Positions 8,930 through 17,463 of a stretch of 43,432 bases of DNA are shown here, piece by piece. The DNA comes from Deltaproteobacteria bacterium (GTDB lineage Bacteria; Desulfobacterota; Binatia; Binatales; Binataceae), in NCBI GenBank assembly GCA_019237115.1, contig JAFAHS010000361.1, forward strand, positions 1-43,432, in the 5' to 3' direction. Every line of letters starts with the position of its first letter. Positions within the stretch are counted from its first letter, which is position 1. The notes under the pieces are model-generated. The model was not told the origin of the DNA. It saw only the letters and a list, made by a program, of their open reading frames with translations, and searched no databases. A program made the translations under genes and the position numbers.

Positions 8930-11242
8930 CTACGGTCCCGGAGCCACAGTGCCTCGGCGGTCTCCCTCGTACGTAAAGTAATAGCGTGTGTACTCTCTAT
9001 GGTCAGGATGATGAATATCAACCCGGTTGAGCACTACTCCGAGAACATTCGCGCCGGCGAGCGCTAGTCGTTCTGCGGCGCGTCGCACGCTCTGCTTTGG
9101 AGTGGCGGATCCGGCAACTAACACGACACCATCGGCCATGGTCGCGATTCCGACCGTGTCGCTCGCGTACATCAGCGGCGCCGAATCAATCAATATGTAC
9201 TGATATTGCTCGGAAAAAAATCTGATTACTTCCAGCATTTTGTTCGAGGTGAGTAGCTCAGCCGGGTTCGGCACGCACGATCCCGCTGACAGCAGAAATA
9301 GGTTTCGATCTTCGATGTAGCGGACACTGTTTCCCGGTTCGAGTTGCCCCACCAGCACCTCGCTCAAACCCGCGGAATTGTCCGCTCCCAAGGCTTCATG
9401 GCATTGCGCGCGGCGCAGGTCGGCGTCGATAAGTAGGGTTTTGGCGCCGGTCTGGGCAAAGGCGGTGGCGGCGTGGACCGCAGTCCAGGTTTTCCCCTCT
9501 CCTTCAATCGCACTGGTTATCAGCATCTTTTGAGGTGGCGCACCGGCACGAGAGAACATCAGAGCGGTACGAATCGACCGATAGACGTCGCCTCTGCCTG
9601 GCTCATGAGCAGTGGGGGACGTGCCGGTCGCCCTTTCCGAGCCGAGAAGGAATTTACGCACCCCATCGAAGCGCTGCTGGCTCGTCGTCGCCCTGTGAAG
9701 CATCGCAAAATCGGGAGCTACGGCCAGGTTGGGAAGACGCAAATACTGTTCGACTTCTTCACTAGTCTTCAGACGATTATCGAGGTGATCGAGAATGAAC
9801 GCGAGAGCAATTCCGCATACCAGCGCCAGGAGTCCACTGATCAGCAAATCGCGTTTTTTCTTGGGTGTCGACGGGCGCAGCGGAGGAGCGGCGCGGTCCA
9901 CGACGCTGATGTTGGTCACCGGCGCCTGCTCGCCGATCTGGATTTGTTGCATGCGGAGAAGGACGTTCTTGTACAACTCGCGATTGGTCTCGACTTCGCG
10001 TGCGAGCGTCGCGTCCTGCACCGACGCATCATTCTGTGCGAGGTCGCGCTCCTTTTCGGCGCTGATCTCGGTGCGCAATTCGCGTTCCTGATCTGCGGCC
10101 GCGCTGTAGTCGCGCAAGATTGCTTTCGCGACCTGTTTCATCTCATTGTTCAGGGAACGAGTGGACTCCTTCAGTTGTGCTTTCAACTCGGCGAGTTTGG
10201 GATACTTGGGTTTGAACGCCGTGGACAAGTTTGCGTACTCAGCCTGGAGGTTGCGCACCTGAGGCTTCAGCACGGTGATGGCCGGATTGGCGATCACCTG
10301 GGGAAGCGAGTCGTAATCTCCGTTCTTAACCTGCTGCATCTGCGATTCAGCGTTAATTCGCTTGGTTTCCGCTTCAGTCAGGGCCCTGGTCAGATCTTCC
10401 ATTCGGCCCTGCGAGATTTTGTTGGTATCTTCAACGTCGAATGCGACGATGCCCTTCTGGTGCCGATAGGTGTTGAGTGCCGCCTCCGATTGCTGAACGC
10501 GCTGCCTAATTTGAACCAGCTGGTTCTCTAGAAATTCGACCGCGGCACGACGCGATTCACTGCGCAATTGGATCCCTTGCTGGACGAAGTGACGAACGTG
10601 TGCGTTGGCGATTCGGGCGGCCAGCCGCGGGTCCGGAGCACTGAACGACACTTTTACTAGACGCGTTCCGATCAAAGGCTCAATCGTGAGCCGACCGAGA
10701 TAGGCGTCAATCGCGCTTGAGCGGACGCCGTCAGTTTCGGGAGCGGCAGCGAGTTCTTGTGTGGAGTTGAAGAACCGCGCGAAGATCGCCCAGATCTTCG
10801 CGACAAAGCCGGCCGAACCGGTTGAACCTAACAGCTCGGTGCTCTCAAGATTCAATTCCCGAATAACTCCTGCGGCCAGGTCGCGACTTTTCAGGAGGTC
10901 GTATTGAGTCTTGTAGTAGTCGTGATCGTCGGTGCTTCCGGACTCGCTGATCAATTCTCTGATGTCCAAAACCTGGGGCGGCTCGGGCTCAATCAAGACA
11001 ATCGCACTGGCGGTAAAGTTACGCTCCGAGAGAAACACCACAACGCCCGTCAGCAACAGCGCAACACTCAGCAGTGTGACGATCAGCCGGCGATACCGCC
11101 GGATGATTCGCCAGCAGTCCGCCAGTCCGATGCCGTCACTCATTGTGAGCGGCGCGGATCCCGGCGTTAAAAGCGCAGTCGACGGAACCCACGACGACGG
11201 GTGAATCGGATGTGGCGTTGGGTATGGCACGATTTCGGGCAT
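8930..11242 (-). CDS. Wzc-like chain-length determinant and BY-kinase (polysaccharide co-polymerase)
   Basis: A 770-residue fused protein. The first membrane helix is near residues 50-70 (RRLIVTLLSVALLLTGVVVF) and the periplasmic Wzz domain with long helices follows. The polysaccharide co-polymerase motif is seen at PLRPSTPKKKRDLLISG just before the second helix (near 470-490). The cytoplasmic kinase has Walker A ITSAIEGEGKTWTA, Walker A' TLLIDADLRR and Walker B YILIDSAPL. It ends in a tyrosine cluster (YTRYYFTYEGD) of the type that is autophosphorylated. It controls chain length and export with the Wza-like protein encoded just upstream. A shorter start at 11143 (MSDGIGLADCWRI) is also possible because the first 33 residues are Pro-rich and not conserved. 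Confidence 0.95.
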   Translation of the reverse strand: MPEIVPYPTPHPIHPSSWVPSTALLTPGSAPLTMSDGIGLADCWRIIRRYRRLIVTLLSVALLLTGVVVFLSERNFTASAIVLIEPEPPQVLDIRELISESGSTDDHDYYKTQYDLLKSRDLAAGVIRELNLESTELLGSTGSAGFVAKIWAIFARFFNSTQELAAAPETDGVRSSAIDAYLGRLTIEPLIGTRLVKVSFSAPDPRLAARIANAHVRHFVQQGIQLRSESRRAAVEFLENQLVQIRQRVQQSEAALNTYRHQKGIVAFDVEDTNKISQGRMEDLTRALTEAETKRINAESQMQQVKNGDYDSLPQVIANPAITVLKPQVRNLQAEYANLSTAFKPKYPKLAELKAQLKESTRSLNNEMKQVAKAILRDYSAAADQERELRTEISAEKERDLAQNDASVQDATLAREVETNRELYKNVLLRMQQIQIGEQAPVTNISVVDRAAPPLRPSTPKKKRDLLISGLLALVCGIALAFILDHLDNRLKTSEEVEQYLRLPNLAVAPDFAMLHRATTSQQRFDGVRKFLLGSERATGTSPTAHEPGRGDVYRSIRTALMFSRAGAPPQKMLITSAIEGEGKTWTAVHAATAFAQTGAKTLLIDADLRRAQCHEALGADNSAGLSEVLVGQLEPGNSVRYIEDRNLFLLSAGSCVPNPAELLTSNKMLEVIRFFSEQYQYILIDSAPLMYASDTVGIATMADGVVLVAGSATPKQSVRRAAERLALAGANVLGVVLNRVDIHHPDHREYTRYYFTYEGDRRGTVAPGP

Positions 11243-11371
11243 TACAATCTTGGCTTTTCAACCCTCACGAGGCCGAATTCTCAAGCTCTTCGGTTGACCA
11301 CTCGCCTCGGGAGATCGTTTCGATCGTTCACAGCGACGGTTGCGATGATTCCGCTCCGTCTGTCGGTGGCG

Positions 11372-12586
11372 CTAGAAGGGGATTCCCATCCCGACTCCGG
11401 TGCCAAAATGTTCGAACAGTTCGAACAAAGTGTAGGGGACCGCGCCGATCACGGATCGCTCAACTACCACCACGTCGCCCGACTGGACAGCGACGTCGCG
11501 CATCTCGCCCTTCTGGAGCTTGGTAAGGCTGAATTCGGTAAAAGTCCGCTTGCCGTCGGAATCCGTACGCAGCAGCGCCGCAGTCCAGCTGAAGTTTGCC
11601 CCGCCCGCAGCCGAAACCGCTCCAAGCAGTGTCATGCCGGGAGTGATGTGGTACGCGCCAGGAGATTGTACCCAGCCCTGCACCATGACCTGACCGGCAT
11701 TCGGAACTATCACTGCATCACCCGGACGGGTCGGCAAATCCAGACATGCCTCGCTTCCTGGCCTTGCCAGATCCAACTCAATCCACGCGCGACCCTTGAA
11801 GTCGTCACGCGAGATCGGCGGCGAGTGAGCTTGGGAAGGAATCTCCAGATACGCGGACCTGGTCGTCTGCGGTGCTTCAGGATTGCGCAGCTCCACACCC
11901 GGGTAGTTCGCCGCCAGCTCAACCGGCTGCCCCGCGGTGGCGTCGCGGGGTAGACTCGTCGGAGCACCGGCTGAAACTTCCGAGCCGACCTTCGGGGGTA
12001 CAAAAATAACCTTCTGGGCCGCGTCGGAAGTCATTCCTCCGGCCTGACCGATCACGTCCATAATCGACTGGCTTGAGTTCCTTAGGTCGTAGAGTCCCGG
12101 CTTCTGAACCGCGCCCATTACGGCTACGTCGCGAGCTTGGTATCGCTCGACGAACAGATCAACCCGTGGAAATTTTACGTAGTCCGCGAGTCGCTGAATG
12201 AGTGCGCTCCTCAGTCCGTTTTCGCTCATTCCCGACACTTCCATGATTCCAATCAAGGGGAGCGCGATCGTCCCGTCGGGAGCGACACGGACCTGCTGCC
12301 TCTGCAGTTCTTCGACCTCGGACACCGAGACCGTAATTACATCACCGGGACCGACCGCGAAGTCTGTCGGGGTATTGGAATCTCGCTGCCGCCACAGCTC
12401 TAGTAACTCAGGTTCATTGCACGGCTTCGCCGCGATGTGCCCCGCCCCAGGTGAATCGATCGCCGAGATCGACGAGTCGTTGGCGGATGGCGAGCAGCCT
12501 CCGATGCAGGTAACCATCAATAGGAACACCGTAAGCGTCACGATCCGATGAAGTTTGGGTCGCGCCGCGTTTTCGTTCGGACTCAT
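11372..12586 (-). CDS. Wza-like outer-membrane polysaccharide export lipoprotein
   Basis: About 404 residues from the ATG at 12586; a TTG at 12655 would add 23 residues that do not fit a signal peptide. From the ATG, a basic stretch leads into VTLTVFLLMVTCIGGC, a lipoprotein signal with IGG-C lipobox. The mature part has the Poly_export domain (FAVGPGDVITVSVSEVEELQRQQVRVAPDGTIALPLIG split over that region) and SLBB-type repeats (VAVMGAVQKPGLYDL, VMVQGWVQSPGAYHI). These proteins form the channel for the polymer across the outer membrane, docking on the Wzc-like protein encoded 129 bases downstream. Confidence 0.92.
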   Translation of the reverse strand: MSPNENAARPKLHRIVTLTVFLLMVTCIGGCSPSANDSSISAIDSPGAGHIAAKPCNEPELLELWRQRDSNTPTDFAVGPGDVITVSVSEVEELQRQQVRVAPDGTIALPLIGIMEVSGMSENGLRSALIQRLADYVKFPRVDLFVERYQARDVAVMGAVQKPGLYDLRNSSQSIMDVIGQAGGMTSDAAQKVIFVPPKVGSEVSAGAPTSLPRDATAGQPVELAANYPGVELRNPEAPQTTRSAYLEIPSQAHSPPISRDDFKGRAWIELDLARPGSEACLDLPTRPGDAVIVPNAGQVMVQGWVQSPGAYHITPGMTLLGAVSAAGGANFSWTAALLRTDSDGKRTFTEFSLTKLQKGEMRDVAVQSGDVVVVERSVIGAVPYTLFELFEHFGTGVGMGIPF

Positions 12587-12659
12587 TTTTGGCCAGGCAG
12601 AGGGACGGCTTTTTACTCGGGCCGCGCGAAGGCGTGTGCGTAGTCGATTGGTCAACGCG

Positions 12660-14243
12660 CTAGACTCTGGGGAGTAGTACAGAAGAACTGAAAGACTCTT
12701 GGACTGCCGAGGCCCCGCTCTTCAAACTGCCATTGGTCTTCGGTGGCCAGGAAGAAACCTGTCCTGCCCGAACATCGCCCGGCACCACGCGGCCGCCGTA
12801 ACTGCGAACCGCCTCAAACTCATCCCCGTTCGAACCGGACAGACATTCGGAAGCGACAAAGATGTCTGGCCTTATGCAGTGCACAATTTCGATCAGGCTT
12901 GGACTCTCGACCATCAGGACGTAGTCGACCGCCTCCAGCGCGGCCAATATTCGCGCCTGCTCCGGTGGTTCCGACCGCGCTACCTGATCGATTTGTTGCG
13001 AACCCGGAGCGCCTCGAAATCCTACGATCAACAAATCGCCCAGGGCGCGTGCACATTCCAGGAGCTCCACTCGGCCGACATCCAGCGCACCGAACTTTGC
13101 GTCAAGGAAGCAGATTTTCCTGCCGGCGCGGCGATGCCGATCGACTTCACCAGACAGCTCGTGCAGGTTGCGAATCTTGCGACTGCTGCCGGGTTGTATG
13201 TGCAGAGCAGCCGCAAGCTCTTCGAGTGAGATGACGGTCGCCCCGTGCCGGGCGACTTCCAAACCGCCCGCCGCATTGGCCAGCGCGGCGGCCTCTGGCA
13301 CCGGCACACCTGCGATCCAGAAAAAGCCAAATGTAGCTAGAACGATGTCTCCGGCACCTGTTACGTCATAGACTTCCCGCGGCGTCGTCTCGATGTGGAT
13401 TGCTGGTCCGCTGCGCTCCGAGAGAAACATGCCGTCTCGATCCAGGGTCACCAAACTCACGCTCAACCCGAGGTCAGCGATCAGTTTGCTCGCCACCTTG
13501 GGCCAATTCTCGGCGTCGGACATATCGAGTCCGGTGGCATATTGAGCCTCAAAGCGGTTGGGGGTGAGTACACTGGCACCTCGATACAAAGAGAAATCCG
13601 ACGCGCGTCGTGGATCGACGACTATCGGTTTGCGCTGGCTTCGAGCGATCCGAATCATCTCGCTGAGGAGACGCGGGGTTAGCATGCCCTTGTCAATGTC
13701 GCACACCAACACCCCATCGGCGGCGTCGAGTTCCCCACCGAGCCGGGCCAAGAGCATCTCCTCTGTGGTTCGGTCCAACGGTGTTGCGTCTTCCCGGTCG
13801 ACGCGTAGCATCTGTTGGATTCCGCGCTGCGCCGATTGCGCCGCGCCGAGCAAGCGCTCCTTGACTATGGTGGGACGATCAACCACTTCGATAAGCGAAT
13901 CGCACCCGATGCCAAGCTCGGTAGCAATTCGGCCGATCTTGCGCCCGTCTAGATCAGCGCCAACCACGCTGAGCAAGTGCGCTTCACCACCCAAGGCGCG
14001 AACGCTGGCAGCAACGAACGCCGCGTTGCCTAGACGTTCCTCGCTACGGGTCAGGTGCAAGACTGGAATGGGTGCTTCGGGCGATACCCGTTCAACGGTT
14101 CCCCACAAATATCGATCCAAAACAACTTCACCCACCACCAGTAGCCTTGGCGGCTTCGCAACTGGCAGCTCGATGCACAAATTGTTCATTGCCCCAGCCA
14201 TTGCCGGCGTCCGCAGCTCAGTAGCCAGGCGCGCGTCCGCCAT
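12660..14243 (-). CDS. HldE-like protein: PfkB sugar kinase with degenerate cytidylyltransferase-like domain
   Basis: A 527-residue protein aligned end to end with HldE (heptose-7-phosphate kinase / heptose-1-phosphate adenylyltransferase). Residues about 30-335 are a PfkB kinase: GEVVLDRYLWGTVERVSPEAP, then near the ADP site YDVTGAGDIVLATF with the catalytic Asp kept. Residues about 370-495 match the transferase domain (CARALGDLLIVGF, ARILAALEAVDYVLMVE, SYGGRVV). However, the HxGH nucleotide-binding motif is replaced by D388-V-G-R391, and the preceding TNGxFD is lost. So the kinase may work while the second domain is probably inactive or has another role. It is the first gene of the polysaccharide operon. 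No strong ribosome binding site precedes the ATG at 14243. Confidence 0.85.
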   Translation of the reverse strand: MADARLATELRTPAMAGAMNNLCIELPVAKPPRLLVVGEVVLDRYLWGTVERVSPEAPIPVLHLTRSEERLGNAAFVAASVRALGGEAHLLSVVGADLDGRKIGRIATELGIGCDSLIEVVDRPTIVKERLLGAAQSAQRGIQQMLRVDREDATPLDRTTEEMLLARLGGELDAADGVLVCDIDKGMLTPRLLSEMIRIARSQRKPIVVDPRRASDFSLYRGASVLTPNRFEAQYATGLDMSDAENWPKVASKLIADLGLSVSLVTLDRDGMFLSERSGPAIHIETTPREVYDVTGAGDIVLATFGFFWIAGVPVPEAAALANAAGGLEVARHGATVISLEELAAALHIQPGSSRKIRNLHELSGEVDRHRRAGRKICFLDAKFGALDVGRVELLECARALGDLLIVGFRGAPGSQQIDQVARSEPPEQARILAALEAVDYVLMVESPSLIEIVHCIRPDIFVASECLSGSNGDEFEAVRSYGGRVVPGDVRAGQVSSWPPKTNGSLKSGASAVQESFSSSVLLPRV

Positions 14244-15114
14244 CGCAGTGTCATATGCGTGATTCAGCAGAACCCCACGACGGACTCGCTCCCTGGACTT
14301 AACTGAGCAACTCTTCGAACGCCGGTCAGGTGAACCTACAGGCCCGTCTTTTTCTGCGAAGCATCGGGCTTACGCTGCCGTGTTGCCGAAATATCGCCTA
14401 ATACCGGCCGTTCACGGCCTAGTCGACTTGTCCGGTCCGCTTATTCGACTTTGGTATTTTCTGTATTGGCAATACCGCGACTTTAATCTTCGAGCATGCG
14501 GCCATGAGAGATTGCGTCTATAGGACCTCTCTTAACGTCTTTCGGCCTTTCGCTTTCATGCATCCTCAGATGGTCATTTCCGATGACTCTAAGGCATCTT
14601 TCGTGCCCACGCTGCGGCGCTGTTTTTCTTAGATTACCGGCTCCGCTGCTGCATTACTTTCGGGCAGGTGCTTTGAAAAACTTCACGAACCGCGAATTGC
14701 AACCAATAATAACTCCGACCGAACCATTAATGACACATCCGTACGAATGGTTCCTGTTAACTTGCTGCTAAATGATGGTGATAAGAAGAATTTTACTTCG
14801 TCCGCTTCTCCCCCAGCTGAATGCCAAGGCTAGGCACTGCGTGAGCAAGAATGAACGATGATTTCAGACAGTTGTACTGAGCTTGATTCACTTCAAGTGC
14901 GTTCGCAATCTACGTAGAGATCTCAACGGCATAACCGCACGGCATTACCGCCGCCAGCGCCCCGTCTGTCACCGACTTGCCATTGCTTCAATCCGGCGGC
15001 GCACCATAGTCATAGGGGTCTTACTACGCATCCCAACTCGCTAAGAGAGGATGTGAACCCGCCGACGACCAATTTTGACGCTGATCACCGTTGACGAAAT
15101 GGTCGAGCGCGGAA
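14244..15114. other. Non-coding region upstream of the polysaccharide operon
   Basis: No convincing gene in 871 bases. A 62-codon plus-strand ORF at 14583-14771 starts with a CxxC pair but has no ribosome binding site and no family resemblance. The stretch is more AT-rich than the operon and should contain the operon promoter on the minus strand. I could not pick a confident -35/-10 pair. Two palindromes are listed separately. Confidence 0.6.
14406..14475. promoter_or_regulatory. Two palindromes upstream of the polysaccharide operon
   Basis: At 14406-14419 lies GGCCGTTCACGGCC (6-base arms, 2-base centre). At 14463-14475 lies GTATTGGCAATAC, a perfect 13-base palindrome around one G, embedded in a longer GGTATT...AATACC pairing (14453-14476). 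They lie 160-230 bases upstream of the first operon gene. They are candidate operator sites for control of polysaccharide synthesis; no regulator can be assigned. Confidence 0.3.
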
Positions 15115-16665
15115 CTAGTGTAATGCGGCCATGGCGGAGTGACCGTAGAATGTCACTGAAATGCCACGGAAATTCTCCCGGAACACGACTCCGTATTTCG
15201 AGTTCAACATCAACTCGTTGAATACTTGTTTCTCGAAGATCATCTCGCCAGATGACACGACCCATAACCGATCGCAGGGCGTATTCAAAGCGATCTTCAT
15301 TAAAGAGAGGCTGTCGAAAGAGTGTCCCGCCGCGTCAACCGTTGGATAAATGATCGTCAGTTGAGAATCTCCACCAACTACACGCTGAAGATTATGCTCA
15401 AATTCAAACCGACCATATGATGGCACGAACGCTAATTTGTCACCGTGACGTGCGTTATCAACAATAAACTTTGTCGCTTCTGGCCAGTCTGGCTTATACG
15501 GGTTTAGATAGTAGGATTGATCAACCCGAAGGCTCAACCCGACGAGCAGCATCAACCCTACCGCAGCTACCAAACGGCTTCCTGAGAGCAGCCATCCTAC
15601 CGCGACCATCACCACCAGAAATGGTAAACAGATCAGGACATACCGAGGGATGAACAGCGGCTCTAACTGAGAGACACCCATGAGAAGTGCGATCGGAAGC
15701 GCAAATGCGCCAACAATAAGCGCATAGCTACCGAACTCCTTAGAGCCTCTCCGAGAGGCTGTGACGAAGCGCTGGAAGTACAGAAAGGCTCCGGCGACAA
15801 AAAGCAATTCGAGAAGCTGTCCCGCAATGCGAGGTGCAGGTGTTCCGGCTGCGAAAGAGCCCAAGACCTCACGTAAGGAGTTTAATCCGGGCGGACCGAT
15901 ACTGGCAGCTATCCAGTCGTTGTCTCTACGGTAGAGGAGTGCGGCAATCAGAAACAAGGGCGAGACCAGCAAAAATGCGATGCACAGAGCGCCAGCAAGG
16001 CGAATGCGTACTAAGCGTGCCTCTTCTCGAAAAAGGAAAATAGCTACAAATTGGGCCGGCAAAATCAACATTGCTAGGTTATGACTGTAAATCGCTAATG
16101 TTGTCGCTGCAATATATATTGCTAGGTTCAGTAACTTGGGATGCCTACAAGATTCGATGAAGAACGACCAAGACAGAAGAACAAGAAAGACCGTAAGTGT
16201 ATAGCTGCGCGCCTCCTGCGCGTAGTTCAAGAAGAAAGGGTTGACGGCTAACAGGGCCGCCGCCGCAAGACCTACAGCCGAACCAAACAGCTTTCTGGCC
16301 AGCACGTACACCGCGACCACAGCGGCGACAGCGAAAACGGTTGCCAACAATCGTATGTTGAAATCAGTGGGAGGGACGAGCATGACCCACCCATGCAGCA
16401 CCAGGTGATAGAAGGCCATACTCGCGTTTCTCGTTGCCAGCTTGACGAACCCTAAGCCATGCGAGGTCGCAACATCGTAGGTAACGACCTCGTCGGTCCA
16501 AAACGGCTGGGAGCCGAGGTTGTGAAGGTCGAGAAACCCCGCAACCACAACAATACACGCAAGTGCCAGCGTGCGACTCCGGGTTGTTACATCCGCATTA
16601 GCGCGCGATGTGGTAAGCTTTTCTTCGATGCCGACAGCACGAAGAGCGTGTGTAGCTGAACTCAT
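15115..16665 (-). CDS. Glycosyltransferase family 39 (dolichyl-phosphate-mannose-type) membrane protein
   Basis: About 516 residues from the ATG at 16665, which has GAGG about 8 bases upstream; an upstream TTG (16743) is in frame but unlikely. The first helix (LALACIVVVAGFLDLHNLG) is followed by QPFWTDEVVTYDVA, the luminal loop with the acidic pair needed for catalysis in GT39/ArnT-type enzymes. Many more membrane helices follow, then a C-terminal soluble domain from about 400. Such enzymes use polyprenyl-phosphate sugars as donors in the periplasm and modify proteins or glycans. It stands alone, upstream of the polysaccharide operon and in the same direction, so it might decorate the polymer. 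Confidence 0.88.
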   Translation of the reverse strand: MSSATHALRAVGIEEKLTTSRANADVTTRSRTLALACIVVVAGFLDLHNLGSQPFWTDEVVTYDVATSHGLGFVKLATRNASMAFYHLVLHGWVMLVPPTDFNIRLLATVFAVAAVVAVYVLARKLFGSAVGLAAAALLAVNPFFLNYAQEARSYTLTVFLVLLSWSFFIESCRHPKLLNLAIYIAATTLAIYSHNLAMLILPAQFVAIFLFREEARLVRIRLAGALCIAFLLVSPLFLIAALLYRRDNDWIAASIGPPGLNSLREVLGSFAAGTPAPRIAGQLLELLFVAGAFLYFQRFVTASRRGSKEFGSYALIVGAFALPIALLMGVSQLEPLFIPRYVLICLPFLVVMVAVGWLLSGSRLVAAVGLMLLVGLSLRVDQSYYLNPYKPDWPEATKFIVDNARHGDKLAFVPSYGRFEFEHNLQRVVGGDSQLTIIYPTVDAAGHSFDSLSLMKIALNTPCDRLWVVSSGEMIFEKQVFNELMLNSKYGVVFRENFRGISVTFYGHSAMAALH

Positions 16666-16723
16666 CGAAGACGCCTCAATTGGTCCACTGCGGCTTCGAA
16701 AACCCGACACGGCCGCCTGAGCC

Positions 16724-16876
16724 TCACGCTCGCCACTCTTCAATCGAAATCGCCTCTTCAGGACACGTGCGCACAGCCGCTCGTGCCTTTTTTTCCCGCC
16801 CAGCGGGAACCTTGCTCCCCTCGGAGTGACGGTTTTTTTCGCGCAGCCGAAAAACTTCCGGTGCGACGCTGATTAC
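16724..16876 (-). pseudogene. 3' remnant of a ferredoxin gene
   Basis: In the frame read from about 16876 to 16727 the translation contains SVAPEVFRLREKN and ARAAVRTCPEEAISIEEW. This is the typical C-terminal half of small P450-type ferredoxins: the APEVF segment, then the last cluster cysteine in CP, then an AIxIEE end. The N-terminal half with the other cluster cysteines is missing; upstream codons in this frame are the out-of-frame reading of the GT39 remnant. The piece therefore looks like a gene fragment fused at a recombination junction near 16880-16890. It ends 58 bases before the intact GT39 start. Confidence 0.6.
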
Positions 16877-17169
16877 ACGTACAAATGTTGGTTTATGGCG
16901 AGCAACAACGCGGCTGCCACACCGACGGGTTCGTCGAACAATTTCGTTGCCACCGCGTAAAGCACACGCAGTGCAGCTACCGCGCAGATTAAGGATAGCA
17001 GACGGATAGTGAAATCGCTGGGATGCACCAGTGCGAGCCACCAGTGCAACAGCAGGCAATAAAAGGCCATGTTCGTCTCTCTCGCGAAGGCGAGTTTGAA
17101 TGGTTTGGCGTCGAGCCTATGCAGATCGAGATAGACTCCAATTGCGACCACAATTGCTAATGAACCCAT
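16873..17169 (-). pseudogene. Truncated GT39 gene remnant (paralogue of the neighbouring GT39)
   Basis: The 98-codon reading aligns with the N-terminal 120 residues of the intact GT39 encoded at 15115-16665: shared YLDLHRL, MAFYCLLLHWWLAL, SDFTIRLLSLICAVAALRVLY and GVAAALLLAIN. About 18 residues covering the FWTDEVV catalytic loop are deleted in frame, and similarity stops abruptly after AIN (near 16891), where the ferredoxin remnant begins. No stop codon interrupts it, but it cannot be a functional transferase. It could still be expressed as a small two-helix membrane peptide; I consider it a relic. Confidence 0.7.
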
Positions 17170-17220
17170 GCTCGCAAACTTGGAGAAGGTGCGAGCGAAG
17201 CGCCACTTTCGGTGCTAACC

Positions 17221-17463
17221 TTATCCACTTCGACCAGTTTTCCGCTCGTAGTTCGCGACGAGATAATTCTGCACAAGTTCGAGCCTCACCCGCCATTGAT
17301 GACCTACCTTGAAGGCCGGTAGACACCCTCTTTGCACCAGGCGATAGATGGTCGACCTGGGGATACAGAGATACGTGGACAGCTGCCGCAATGTCATAAC
17401 TTCGGACCCAGGAATGTTCTCGGCCTTGGGAATCTTGTGATTCTCAGCGCTATTCACGTTCAT
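17221..17463 (-). CDS. Excisionase-type helix-turn-helix DNA-binding protein
   Basis: An 80-residue protein whose core, MTLRQLSTYLCIPRSTIYRLVQRGCLPAFKVGHQWRV, is a textbook HTH_17/excisionase-family winged helix: recognition helix at RSTIYRLVQRG and wing at KVGHQWRV. Proteins of this kind act as phage or integrative-element excisionases or as small transcription regulators, and none of these can be excluded. No integrase is visible next to it. It lies upstream of the GT39 remnant in the same direction, in a region with relic genes, consistent with a former mobile or rearranged segment. Confidence 0.8.
   Translation of the reverse strand: MNVNSAENHKIPKAENIPGSEVMTLRQLSTYLCIPRSTIYRLVQRGCLPAFKVGHQWRVRLELVQNYLVANYERKTGRSG

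Noticed and set aside
9473..10531. 352-codon plus-strand ORF
   Set aside because: It lies antisense within the Wzc-like gene, whose domains are complete; the translation has no family resemblance.
14583..14771. 62-codon plus-strand ORF with CPRC near the N-terminus
   Set aside because: No ribosome binding site, no continuation of a zinc-ribbon pattern, and it sits in AT-rich non-coding DNA.
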